64,000 nucleotides of DNA from Lobosporangium transversale (Eukaryota > Mortierellomycota > Mortierellomycetes > Mortierellales > Mortierellaceae): positions 202,001 to 266,000 of the forward strand of contig NW_019029024.1 in NCBI RefSeq assembly GCF_002105155.1. Reading direction: 5' to 3'. Made by a program: the position numbers and the translations under genes. The notes beneath the pieces were generated by a model that was not told the origin of the DNA, searched no databases, and saw only the letters and a list, made by a program, of their open reading frames with translations. Position 1 is the stretch's first letter. The number at the start of each line of letters is the position of its first letter. Below are positions 22,831 to 32,920 of the stretch, one piece after another.

Positions 22831-23710
22831 GGTCTCTCTTGTCTACAATAAAAGAAGAAATCTTTTTTATTTGGTCTCCGTTATCCTTGTTCTGTCTGTA
22901 TCTCAAGTTGAATGTGTATGCTGTGAACATGAATCGCTAGAAGTATAGAAACGAAAGAAGGTTGTCCATGTTTGTTCATGCCAGTTAAAACGAGTTACAA
23001 ACTAGTGAGGTTCGGCGAAGCCCTGTCCCATTTTCAATAATATAAAAATGCATGTGCTGTGGTACCTGGAACACACTGCAGAAGAATAAAAAAAAACTGT
23101 AACACCCAGAGAACACGACAAATAAAATTAAAGAAGGAGACGAACCGATGTCGAAGGGCAATGCAAAAACAAAAAAAAAAAAAAAAAGCGATGAAGCAGA
23201 AAAGAGAAAGAGGAAAAGAGAAAGAGAGTCTTTCTTTGTTTTCTCTCTTCTGTGTCTTTGTTTCCCTTTGGCCCTTGTGTTCTCTGTTGTGTTCGTGGTA
23301 AAATCAGCTGGACACAATGAGGTCACTCTATCTTTTTCTTTCTCTCCCTCTCTTTTTCCTCAACCAAATGACCGCGATGAAGAAGAAATAAAGACTGGAG
23401 ATTCTAATGACACATTCTTTCTTTTCTTTTTTTGACCAAGAAGAATGACAAAAAATGTGTTAAAGGAAGGAATGACAATAGAACAATAGATTGGGGCTAC
23501 AAAAAAAAAAAAAAAAAAAAAAAACAATAAAGGAGATAACACAATCTTGTCTCCTAGCCCATGATTGCTCCATCTGTCTTGTTGCTTGTTTCCTCTGTGG
23601 TGACTTGTATTTTGTTGCAACGCGTCAATAAGATTACACACAGAATTATGGTCATTCCAATAGCCATCACCATATATACTCCGTTTACTTTTTTTATTTA
23701 CTCTTTTTGT
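22831..23710. other. Intergenic region upstream of the RRM gene
   Basis: It probably contains the RRM gene promoter and 5' UTR exon(s) and, at the far end, the argininosuccinate lyase 3' UTR. It is strongly purine/pyrimidine biased (23160-23420) and has poly(A) runs near 23170 and 23501-23524. Open frames here are low-complexity Ser/Phe/Lys readings and are not called. Confidence 0.4.
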
Positions 23711-25236
23711 TTACTGCAGAAACGCCTTGAGGCTGTCGATCTGTGCCTGAACTGTGACGCGGCTGGTACCACCAGGTGTGCAGCGATTCTCAATACTCTG
23801 CTCAAAATTCCACACCTTGACCACATCCTCCTCAAACGAAGGATGCAGATTCTTAAAGTCTTGTAATGTCAAATCTGCCATCGAGCAAGAGCGCTCCTCT
23901 GCCAAACGAACAGCCTCACCCGAGATATGATGGGTCTCACGGAAGGGAACTCCCTTCCTAACTAAATACTCAGCCAGGTCTGTCGCTAACATGTCTGTGC
24001 TCAGACTAGCCAACATCTTCTCAGGCCTGATCTTGAGGGTCGAAAGAACCCCTGTTGTAATTTGGAGTGATCCCATCAATGTGTCATAGGCATCAAAGAC
24101 TGGTTCCTTGTCCTCCTGTAGATCCTTGTTATAGGTACTGGGCGTGCCCTTGTAGGCCATCATGAAACCAGACATCCCTCCAAACACACGACCCGACTTG
24201 CCACGCAACAGCTCCAAACTGTCTGGGTTCTTTTTCTGGGGCATCAAACTGCTTCCAGTACTAAAAATTGTCATCACAAACACGTGGGAAAAAAAAAATA
24301 GAAAGTCAGTCACACAATCGATTGATTCACAGATCTTTTTCTTTTTTCTTTAAAGAAGACAGATAAATGTCGTTCACAAATATACCTGTATGCATCTGCA
24401 AGCTGGACAAAGCCGAATTCGCTTGTACTGTATACGATCAAGTCCTCTGCAAAGCGACTGATGTGTACCATCGTCAATGAAGCCCAGAATAAAAACTCGG
24501 CCACAAAGTCACGATCACTGACACCATACAACGAGTTGGGCATCAATCGAGCAAAGCCCAGCTCCTTGGCCAAGAAGTCGCGATCGATCTGGAATGGGTT
24601 TCCTGCTAGAGCTCCAGATCCCAGTGGCAATTGGTTCATACGGTCCAACAGTTGTTCCAAACGTTGGCAATCTGCATGCCAAGACCAAGCATGAGACAGA
24701 ATCAAGTGTGACCAACGAATAGGCTGTGCACGTTGCAAATGTGTATAACCGGGCATGATCACATCAATCTCAGCCTCTGCCCGGGCAACAGCGGCCCCAA
24801 TCAACTCCTTGAGCACAACCACCAACTTGCGTCCTTCTTCACGAACCCAGATACGGAAATCTGTTGCCACCTGGTCGTTACGAGAACGTCCTGTGTGAAG
24901 TTTTCCCGAGATGTGTGTACCAATGATCTCGCCCAGGCGACGTTCATTCGCAGTGTGGATATCCTCGTCTCCATCCTTGAGTTGGAAAGTGTTGGCCTCC
25001 CATTCTGCAAGCACGCTGTTGAGACCCTCATGCAACTTGACTGCTTCTTCTTCAGTGATGATTTTTTTCAAGGCCAAGGCTTTGGCGTAAGCTTGGGATC
25101 CAATGATATCTGCTTTGTAGAAGCGGGAATCAAAGGAGATGGAGGCATTAAACTTTTCCATAAGAGGATCTGTCTTGCCTGTGAAGCGGCCACCCCAGAG
25201 TTTACGGGCAGCAGGGGCAGGTTGTGTGGTGGCCAT
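23711..25236 (-). CDS. ASL: Argininosuccinate lyase
   Basis: The enzyme splits argininosuccinate into arginine and fumarate, the last step of arginine synthesis. It is a cytosolic homotetramer of the fumarase/aspartase superfamily. Two exons fit: 25236-24386 and 24260-23711, giving 466 residues, the normal length. Landmarks include [50 protein letters not shown] and, just after the intron, the superfamily signature [12 protein letters not shown] with its catalytic Ser. The C-terminal EAVRLAEE and [13 protein letters not shown] are also typical. The start at 25236 gives the expected short N-terminus ([16 protein letters not shown]). The upstream neighbour is divergent, with a 384-bp gap. Confidence 0.97.
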
Positions 25237-25620
25237 GATATGATATGATAGGAGGATATGAAAAATGATAGTACTATACAGGTATAATCAAATAAGGGCA
25301 GAAGAATTACCAGAGAAGAGAAAGAATAAGGATTGAAGCGAATAAAGATTTAACAAGCAAGACGTTGAATGGGTTGGGAGAATGTCTTCTTTTATATCCG
25401 ATAAAGCGTTGTGAATCAGACAGCATTTTGAACAAAATAGTTGTGACGGCCTACTGTCCCCATGAGAAGATCCCATTTTTTTAAGGTTTACAACACTTAT
25501 TGACTCGCGCTGACCCATAACGATGTTGAACTCAAAAACATCAAGATCACTCCAGCTCAAAAAGTGAGCGAATGAAGGAGTGGACGTGAAGAGAAATAAA
25601 TCATAATAAAAGACAATCTC
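25237..25620. promoter_or_regulatory. Divergent promoter region, ASL / Myb-like gene
   Basis: The two start codons face away from each other across 384 bp, so both promoters lie here. I see no recognisable amino-acid-control (TGACTC-type) site beyond a single TTGACTCGCGC near 25500. That hexamer could be a Gcn4/Cpc1-like site suited to an arginine gene, but one short match is weak evidence. Confidence 0.35.
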
Positions 25621-27348
25621 ATGTCAGCACGCACAATCCATCCTCGTTCTTTTATTCTCAACGCCCAGCCCCATTACAATGTGTTCCTGAGATCCTTTCT
25701 CCAAAGGTGCAGCCTACTAGTTCCACCCCATCGATCCAGTCTATCCTTTGCGCTATCATCTGCTCCAGAACCGATATATGACACTCCTTTATTTCAACCA
25801 TCATCCCCTTCCTCCCTCTCTTACTCAACACACTCAACATCCTCTTCAGTACGGCTCCGTATCCATTCATCAGGCCCTAAACGGAACGACTCTGACTGGA
25901 CGCCTGAGCATGATTCGATACTTCTGTCCCTTCGCGCCCAAGGAAAGACTTGGACTCAGATTGGAGAAGCTCTTGGTCGCTCCCGACAAGCATGCAATCG
26001 GCGGTTTGATTCTGTACTCAATCCTGAAAGCGGTGAAGCCTTCTGGAAATCACAACCACACAAAAACCATTTGCTCAAGGAGTACGTCCGTCAGCGTCAA
26101 AGTTGGAAAACCATCGCTCACCATTTAGGGACTAAGGCATCAGCATGTGAAAGGCAATGGAGGATCCTGGCACGTCAAAGCCAAGCTCAGGGTCAAAATC
26201 AAGGACATAGCATGGATCATGAAGACGGTAGGGATGATATGGAACATCTTGGGCCTAGTAGAGTAAATGCGCTATCATCATTAGACAGGGTTAGCATAAC
26301 AAGCGTCAATAGAATTCGGTGGACGGCGGCCCAGGTACAACGCCTCAAGCATGCAGTGGCCGAATATGGCTTAAACAACTGGGAGACGATTGCAAATAGT
26401 GTCTTTGATGGACAATTCACGCCGACCTATCTTCGACGTCAGTATACAAAGCTGGAGCAGAGGAGGAAAGTCTGGAGAGAGCAACAAGATAAGGAACTCT
26501 CCTCGGCAGTCATGAATCTTTACAAAAGTCTATTTCCAACACTACCAACCCCATCATCGTCTGAATCAGTTTCACCAAAAATAATGGATGATGTACTCTC
26601 ACAAAACCAATGGGATATGGTCGCAAAATCTATATCCGGGGAACATTCGGCCTCGGAATGTAGGGCTCATTGGTTGAGGATGCAGCTATGGGCACTAAGT
26701 AGGCAGCTACGGGGCCGCAAAAACGTGTCAGTAGACGCAATAGATCATGATGGTGATGGAAACAATCATAATATACATCAGCAGAATGCACCTGCTAGTT
26801 CATCAGAATCATGTATTGCTAGTGCTTCCCAGGATGAAAGGGGATTATGGACACTACAGCAAAGCCAACGACTAGAATCAATCATCAAGTCTATGAAAGA
26901 AAGCGCCAGCATCTCCGACACAAGTAACACCATGTTTACCATCGATTGGGACAAAGTGTCGGCTTTGATGGACCATAAATTTACAAAACAACAGTGCAAG
27001 AGCCGCTGGAATCGTATGCTAAGGCAGGTTCAGGGTTCCACAACATCCGGACGATGGGACGAAGAAGAAATCGAGAACCTAGTGGTGGGCGTATACAACC
27101 TTGGACCACAATGGGCAGAGATTAGGCGGAACTGGGTCCATGGGCGTGCTCCGACGTTCATTCAAGGGAAATGGGTGAGCATCCGAAATAAAGTTTATAA
27201 TGAAATGGTCGTTCAACGATGGACTTGGATGCAGGCCAGCATAGAAATCTATGGGCAACATATTGGCGAAACACTGGGCAAGGTTGCTGAACGCTGGCCC
27301 TCACTCTGTGAAATGCCCACCAGGCATCAAAAACATAAACCAAAGTGA
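25621..27348 (+). CDS. Myb/SANT-repeat protein, possibly mitochondrial
   Basis: This single-exon gene of 575 residues has several Myb/SANT-like helix-turn-helix repeats. They start at about residue 92 (DWTPEHDSILLSLRAQGKTW, then IGEALGRSRQACNRRF) and at about 145 (IAHHLGTKASACERQW). Others start near 235 (RIRWTAAQVQRLKHAV, NNWETIANSVF), 400 (GLWTLQQSQRLESII) and 475 (GRWDEEEIENLVVGVYN). The tryptophan spacing fits Myb-type DNA binding. The first ~80 residues are Ser/Pro/Arg-rich with almost no acidic residues, compatible with a mitochondrial presequence; a nuclear role is equally possible. It has no introns, unlike its neighbours. No target genes can be inferred. Confidence 0.75.
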   Translation: MSARTIHPRSFILNAQPHYNVFLRSFLQRCSLLVPPHRSSLSFALSSAPEPIYDTPLFQPSSPSSLSYSTHSTSSSVRLRIHSSGPKRNDSDWTPEHDSILLSLRAQGKTWTQIGEALGRSRQACNRRFDSVLNPESGEAFWKSQPHKNHLLKEYVRQRQSWKTIAHHLGTKASACERQWRILARQSQAQGQNQGHSMDHEDGRDDMEHLGPSRVNALSSLDRVSITSVNRIRWTAAQVQRLKHAVAEYGLNNWETIANSVFDGQFTPTYLRRQYTKLEQRRKVWREQQDKELSSAVMNLYKSLFPTLPTPSSSESVSPKIMDDVLSQNQWDMVAKSISGEHSASECRAHWLRMQLWALSRQLRGRKNVSVDAIDHDGDGNNHNIHQQNAPASSSESCIASASQDERGLWTLQQSQRLESIIKSMKESASISDTSNTMFTIDWDKVSALMDHKFTKQQCKSRWNRMLRQVQGSTTSGRWDEEEIENLVVGVYNLGPQWAEIRRNWVHGRAPTFIQGKWVSIRNKVYNEMVVQRWTWMQASIEIYGQHIGETLGKVAERWPSLCEMPTRHQKHKPK

Positions 27349-27690
27349 TCACCAAATAGACCCATGGTGTTCTTAGTAAAAAAAAAAAAAAAAAAAAAAA
27401 AAAACGATAAATGATATGAATGATACATAGATATTTATTTTGATACATGGCTGACATGTTGGTATAGTATTCGACGTCGAGCGCGATATATGGTACTTTC
27501 CCCTTTCAGTTTGCGAGGTAGAAAGCAAATGTTTGTGGATTGCTCTGCCACCGAATTGAAGGCATGCCCATCCTGTATCTAATTTCAAGCTATTCCCTTT
27601 TTTTTTTTTTTTTTTTAAATGTCCTCTTTCTTCTTCACCTTTCTTTTGCGCATTAAAAAAGTAGCTACAACATGAGATTTAGAGCCAAAA
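27349..27690. other. Convergent 3' intergenic region
   Basis: It separates the Myb-like gene from the small minus-strand gene. It contains two homopolymer runs (about 27 A at 27378-27404, about 18 T at 27599-27616) and presumably both 3' UTRs. No gene seen. Confidence 0.5.
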
Positions 27691-28333
27691 CTATGCTACA
27701 ACGTTGCTAGCCTCAGTCTCAGTCTCAGTCTTAGTATCGGTCTCAGAGTGAGTGACACTGGTAGCAGTGATGGCTTTTGGATTCCCTTGTCCGCCAGGTC
27801 GCATCAACAATCTCATCTTTGCGACTTCTTCACGTGCACCTGCAACTCTCTTCTCCACCGTATCTTTGGCTTGATCAACCATTAGCTGTGCCTTGGCAGT
27901 CATCTCTCTGGAGCGCTGCTGGATCTCGGTACTTGACTTTTCAATGATTTCAGTCGACAGCTTCTGGACTTCCTCTGCACGAAACTGCAGGTAACCTGTG
28001 GTTTGGTTGGCGGTATGCAGAAATCCTCCTGCACTTGTCAACACTGCTCCCAATACATTGCTGTCATGTGCAAAAAAAAAGAGAAAGAAAGATAAAAGTA
28101 CAAATAAAGAGAGAGAGAATATGAGTGTAAAGTGAAGTGAAAAGCTGCATGGATGATTTGTGATGTAATTTCATGTGTTACGGCCAAAAAAAGGAAGGAC
28201 AGGGCTGAAGTAATTTCCCAACATTTATGCCAGTTGGCGCTTACCGGACAACATGGTCATACCACCAACCGAGCAGTGGCATACTCTGGACAATGCCCTC
28301 AAGAGTCCAAGAGTCTTGATGGCTGTAAATCAT
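27691..28333 (-). CDS. Small helical protein of unknown function
   Basis: Two exons fit: 28333-28245 and 28060-27691, giving 152 residues. The N-terminus (LEGIVQSMPLLGWWYDHVV, then NVLGAVLTSAGGFL) is hydrophobic and could be a membrane or lipid-surface anchor. The middle (about residues 60-115) is a charged amphipathic helix with an 11-residue-like periodicity (EVQKLSTEIIEKSS, MTAKAQLMVDQAKDTVEKR), reminiscent of perilipin or LEA helices. The tail is Thr/Glu-rich (TETETEAS). I do not recognise a family. An open frame continues upstream of Met 28333 without a Met, so the start is uncertain. Confidence 0.5.
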
Positions 28334-28797
28334 GGGTCCTTCAGGCGTGTCTTTAAAAAGAAGAGTCGTCGTTGCTGGGACCTGCAAATGGAGAAGCGGA
28401 AAGACGCGTGGCCGCAAGTTTTGGACAAGCGAAATGATGGCGGTGTGCCCACTGTGAAACCAAGGAAAAAGATACGATTGGTCAACAAATACCGTTTTGT
28501 TTGTGTTGGGTCGTACGGGTGGCTATTATTTTCATTTTTCATTTTTGCCCCTGTTGCACGCGACAAGGGATTTAAATGAATATGTCTTTTCTCTCTCTCC
28601 TATATTTTGTCCCAGAAGAGATTATCAGTCACCAATGTATCCCGTCGGATTCGATTTCCCACACATTTACGTCGGAAAACTAATATTGTGCTGTGTTTGT
28701 CCTGTCTATCCCTTATCCTGTGTTCCTGTACATGTATGCATTTGATATCCCCAAACCCTCATTTGTAGATCGTTGGGGGAAGAAGAGAGCTTGTCAC
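28334..28797. other. Intergenic region, no gene recognised
   Basis: It lies between two minus-strand genes. A minus-strand open frame (28566-28330) overlaps the presumed 5' leader of the small helical protein but has no family features. Weak coding-like readings near 28600-28690 could be a further 3' exon of the NTF2-like candidate; I could not fit the phase. Confidence 0.3.
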
Positions 28798-29670
28798 CTA
28801 CTCAAAGACAATGTTTGTGACTTCCGGTTCGTCCTTGTTGAGTGACGTCCACACTCGAAAAACTTTTCGAATGTTATAACGACCCTCAATTGTCAATGCA
28901 GGGTGAACATATCTATTTTTGACCAAAAAATATCGAAAGAGAGAGCGAGAGAGCAAAGTCGTTAAAATAAACAATAAAGCCATATTTTATTCTAAACACC
29001 CCTACAAAAAGAAATAGAAAAAAATGAAAATAAAGGGGAGAAAGAGAGATTGCTCATTGTGTATCCCTCCAAAGTCACTGCGCCAATGACTTTATTCAGG
29101 ATAGAAAAAAAAAAAAAAAAAAAAAAGTTGAAATAGTCTGCGGACTAAGGCTTTTTTTTTGTCGCAAAGTGTGAAATGTGTCGAATACCAAACCAGCCAA
29201 TTCCGACCTATCAGAAATAGAAATATAAAAAAAAACACTTCACCAACAAATACGTACTTTGCATCGTCAGTGAAAAAGTCTTCAAGGATTTCCTTGTGCA
29301 TCTCTTCATCGTAACTAGTCAAGCGATTAGCGAGCCACCAGATGAACTCCATATTTCGCTCTGTTGATAGTCAAAAGACAGAAACAAATATGTTATTTAA
29401 GAAAAAGTGTTTGTTATGCATTTTCTACCCTTCAGTAGAACTCTGGATGTGTAAAGAACAGAGGGATACTTCATCAAGAGACGATCCCTGTCTAAGACCT
29501 GAAGTATGCGAGTCTATTTTTTTTTTTTTTTTTTTTGGTAGTACGAAGAGAGCAATAGCACAATAACACATACCAGTGACTGCATCGTGGTTATTGCTAC
29601 TGATGTTACTTGTACAACTGACAGTGCTCCTTGATGAAGAGCCAAAGCTTCGGTTAGAAGATGTTCCCAT
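28798..29670 (-). CDS. Small NTF2/SnoaL-like candidate protein
   Basis: The gene appears to run from Met 29670 (MGTSSNRSFGSSS) through an exon ending at 29574, a second exon from 29498, a third containing MEFIWWLANRLTSYDEEMHK and ending at 29258, and a last exon 28912-28798. The join of the last two exons is well supported (DDAK with YVHPALTIEGR). The join between exons 2 and 3 is not settled. The pattern of an aromatic-rich helix, a DDA strand, HPALTIEGRYNI and VFRVWTSLN resembles the NTF2-like fold used by small fungal proteins of unknown role. The protein would be short for that fold and ends at NIVFE, so a further exon may be missing. Confidence 0.4.
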
Positions 29671-30944
29671 GATGACTGTAATGGAGAGTAAGTAAGAATG
29701 CAAATGTAACTGTGAAAAAAGTGTGGAATGCAATGAAGAGAATAGGAGTATAAAAGAAGTGAGGAAGTGAGGAAGTGGAGACAACAGGTGAGCACTCGGT
29801 GTCGGTGTGACGAACAAACAAATCGAACAGGGTTTGTGGAGAAAAAAAAAAAAAAAAAAAGTTTTTTGGGGAGAAAAGAGATCAGAGGAGAATGGATAGG
29901 ACAAAAAGAGACTTCATCTTCCTTGGATAAGAAAAGCTAAAAGCACGTCCACATCCTTTCCACTTGGAGCAATAACGACTGGGGAAGATAAAGGAATAGG
30001 GGGAGATGTAAGATGCATATAATGCAATGTAAAAAAGCAAAGCTAAGCTAAGCACTTCTGAGCTGAGGAAGCATTAATGGAAAAAGCACTCGACATCAGC
30101 ACTCCCACCCAATCAGCAGATCAGATTAAAGCATAAGTATCGTGATAAGATATAGAAAACAAGAAGTCAGTCTCTTTTTCGATCAGTCTTCCCCTTTCTT
30201 CCCCAACAAGTCCCTGAGATCAACATGCATGACAAAAGCTAACTCCTGTGCCGCCACCTTCGATCGGTATTTTATTTAATGTGTCATGCAATACAAAATA
30301 GGAAGAAAACAATCGACCTCAATATATAAATGTGTGTATTTCCACTGTAGTCAAATCCGTGTTATATCTCCAAGGCAAAACAACATTAATTCTCATCTAA
30401 AGACTCTAGAAATTGGATTTCTTATCGGCAGGGATTGAACACCTCTTCGTGAAGGCAAAATAGGACAAGGGAAAAGAAAGAAAAACATGCTTTGACTTTT
30501 TTTTTTCTTTTTTCTTTTCCTTTTCGTTTCTCAACTATCAAGTGAACAAAGGCGCTGCTTGTGGAAAGAAAACAATCAAAGTTTTTTCTTTTCAGTAGCA
30601 TAGTCGAAAGCACTTGACAACCATGTCTTTTTGGCGATTGTGATTTGCCTTGCCAGCGAGGTTGGGTGTCCGCATCCATCCTTTACGGTCATTCAAATCC
30701 AAAAACCAATTCGTTTTCTTTAACACCTGGGGTTGCATTGTTGCCTCAACAGGGCGGAAAGGTAAACTTGTGTGTATTATTTCTCTCTGAGAAAAGTTCA
30801 TACAAAACACTTGGAAGTAGCTCTTGTCTAGCAATCGTTGTGCTTTCAATCCTAGGGAAAAAAAATTGCAAAGACTGACAATGGGATACAGCACAAATAA
30901 TGAACAGAGCATAGGGAGTCATATTCTCAGCATTATTCGTATGC
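29671..30944. other. Intergenic region before the 18S-like sequence
   Basis: About 1.3 kb without a supported gene. The first part is the 5' flank of the NTF2-like candidate with a ~19-nt A run at 29842-29860. A minus-strand open frame at 30592-30912 reads LKKTNWFLDLNDRKGWM in a plausible protein style. It has no start context or homology I can name, so it is left uncalled. Confidence 0.35.
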
Positions 30945-31917
30945 TTGTCTCAAAGAAAAGGCCTAAGTATAAACGATTTGTACTGTGAAACTGGGAATGG
31001 CTCATTAAATCAGCTATAGTTTATTTGGTCATACCTTACTACTTGGATAACCGTAGTAATTCTAGAGCTAATACATGCTAAAATCCTGACTTCTGGAGGG
31101 GATGTATTTATTAGATAAAAAACCAACGCGGGCAACCGCTTGTCTGGTGATTCATAATAACTTTTCGAATCGTATGGCCTTGAGCTGGCTATGTTTCATT
31201 CAAATTTCTGCCTTATCAACTTTCGATGGTAGGATAGAGGCCTACCATGGTTTTAACGGGTAACGGGGAATTAGAGTTCGATTCCGGAGAGGGAGCCTGA
31301 GAAATGACTACATCCAAGGAAGGCAGCAGGTGCGCAAAATACCCAATCCCGACATGGGGAGGTAGTGCCAATAAATAGCAATACAGGGCTTTTTAGTCGC
31401 AATTGGAATGAATACAATTCAAATCCCTTAACGAGGAACAATTGGAGCGTAAGTCTGGTGCCAGCAGCCGCGGTAATTCCGGCTCCAACAGGGTATATTA
31501 AAGTTGTTGCAGTTAAAAAGCTCGTAGTTGGATTTAGGCCCGGCTGGGCAGCCTTGCTGTATGACATGTACTGTCTTGACTGGGTCCTCCCTTCTGGTAA
31601 GCTGTCGTGTTGTTTACTCAGTGCGGCAGGGAACCAAGACTTTTATTTTGAAAAAATTAGAGGTTTAAAGCATGCATTCGCTTGAATACATTAGCATGGA
31701 ATAATAAAATAGGACTTTGGTTCTATTTTGTTGGTTTCTAGGACCAAAGCAATGATTAATAGGGATAGTTGGGGGCATTAGTATTTAATTGTCAGAGGTG
31801 AAATTCTTTTCATTAATCAAGAACGAAAGTTAGGGGATCGAAGACAATCAGATACCGTCGTAGTCTTAACCATAAACTATGCCGACTAGGGATCAGACAA
31901 GGATAATTTGACTTGTT

Positions 31918-31955
<38 letters not shown>

Positions 31956-31973
31956 AGGAGTATGGTCGCAAGT

Positions 31974-32009
<36 letters not shown>

Positions 32010-32183
32010 AGAGTGGAGCCTGCGGCTTAACTTGACTCAACTCGGGAGGGCTCGCCAGGTCCAGACATAGTGAGGATTGACAGATTGAGAGCTCTTTCTT
32101 GATTCTATGGGTGGTGGTGCATGACCGTTCTTGGTTGGTGGAGTGATTTGTCTGGTTAATTCCGTTAACGAGACCTTAACCTA
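30945..32183 (+). pseudogene. 18S rRNA pseudogene, 3'-truncated
   Basis: The stretch aligns from memory with fungal 18S rRNA from the ATGCTTGTCTCAAAG region to GTCTGGTTAATTCCGTTAAC. Universal blocks are kept, such as GTGCCAGCAGCCGCGG, CTAATACATGC, GAGGTGAAATTC and GATACCGTCGTAG. It is not a working gene. The segment between CTCAAAG and TAAGTATAAAC is shortened, and the ACGGCTACCACATCC block is damaged (ATGACTACATCC). ATTCCGGCTCCAACAGGG replaces the invariant ATTCCAGCTCCAATAGCG, and CTCGGGAGGGCTCG replaces CACGGGGAAACTC. After GTTAACGAGACC the match fades and the last ~350-400 nt, ITS, 5.8S and 28S are absent. A 34-T run follows at 32265. Confidence 0.85.
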
Positions 32184-32263
32184 TAAAAACGTGACAAATA
32201 TATTTGTTTATGACTTTTTGGCGAGGACTCCATTTCCTTTCCTAAGGGGACTCAGCTCTAGAC

Positions 32264-32298
<35 letters not shown>

Positions 32299-32920
32299 CA
32301 TCCTATGGATCGCGAGACACCAAGGTTCGACATAGGAGAGTATGATGGCTTTATTTGATCATTTGATGGCTTGGTCAGTAGTAATACTATTCGCATCACT
32401 AGTATTATTCGTATCACTAACATTATTCGCATCACTGACATTTTCCGCATCACTTTGCACTTTCTGTGAGCTAGGTTTGTTGTTTTCTTTGAGCTTGATT
32501 AATGACCAATGCCCGACCTGCAGCGATAAAATAGTCGATCATTGCCCGTTTTCGTGTTTGATTACCGCCATCCTCTCTTTCTGCTTCACCTACTTTTCTT
32601 CTCTCACTACGCACTTTTTTTCTCTCCTCACTCACTTTTTTACTCATACATACACTCTTTGACACCTATTTATTTTTTACCTCTCTCTGCGTACTCGTTT
32701 ATTCTTCTCTTTCATTACGTATCTTTTTTTTTTTTTTTTTTTTTTTTTTTCACTCCTCTCTCTCTCTCTCTCCTGTTGCTAGTTACTCTTTATAGCTGCT
32801 TTGTTCAGGTGCTTGAAGACTAGTCATTGTATGCATAGACTACTTTTTTGGTTCAAAGATAAAGAGGGTTATTCACACAGTTCACTCATGTCTTTGTAAT
32901 CCTCATATTATTCTTTAGCG
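32184..32920. other. Low-complexity spacer between 18S pseudogene and nuclease pseudogene
   Basis: It contains a 34-nt T run (32265-32298), a four-unit tandem repeat (32388-32459), long CT-rich DNA (32560-32790) and a ~24-nt T run near 32727-32750. No gene is seen. Confidence 0.6.
32388..32459. repeat. 18-bp tandem repeat, four copies
   Basis: Four units of about 18 bp, each built on ATTCGCATCACTA with one to four changes, lie head to tail. They read as a six-residue hydrophobic repeat in one frame, but no gene is evident. Confidence 0.8.

Noticed and set aside
22985-23641. Ser/Phe/Lys-rich frames upstream of the RRM gene
   Set aside because: Simple translations of CT/GA-rich and poly(A) DNA.
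30592-30912. 106-residue minus-strand frame next to the 18S pseudogene
   Set aside because: Reads plausibly in its second half but has no recognised family, start context or splice partner.
32265-32298. T run after the 18S pseudogene as a retroposition tail
   Set aside because: A tail of a plus-strand RNA would be poly(A) on the plus strand; here it is T, and similar runs occur all over the window.
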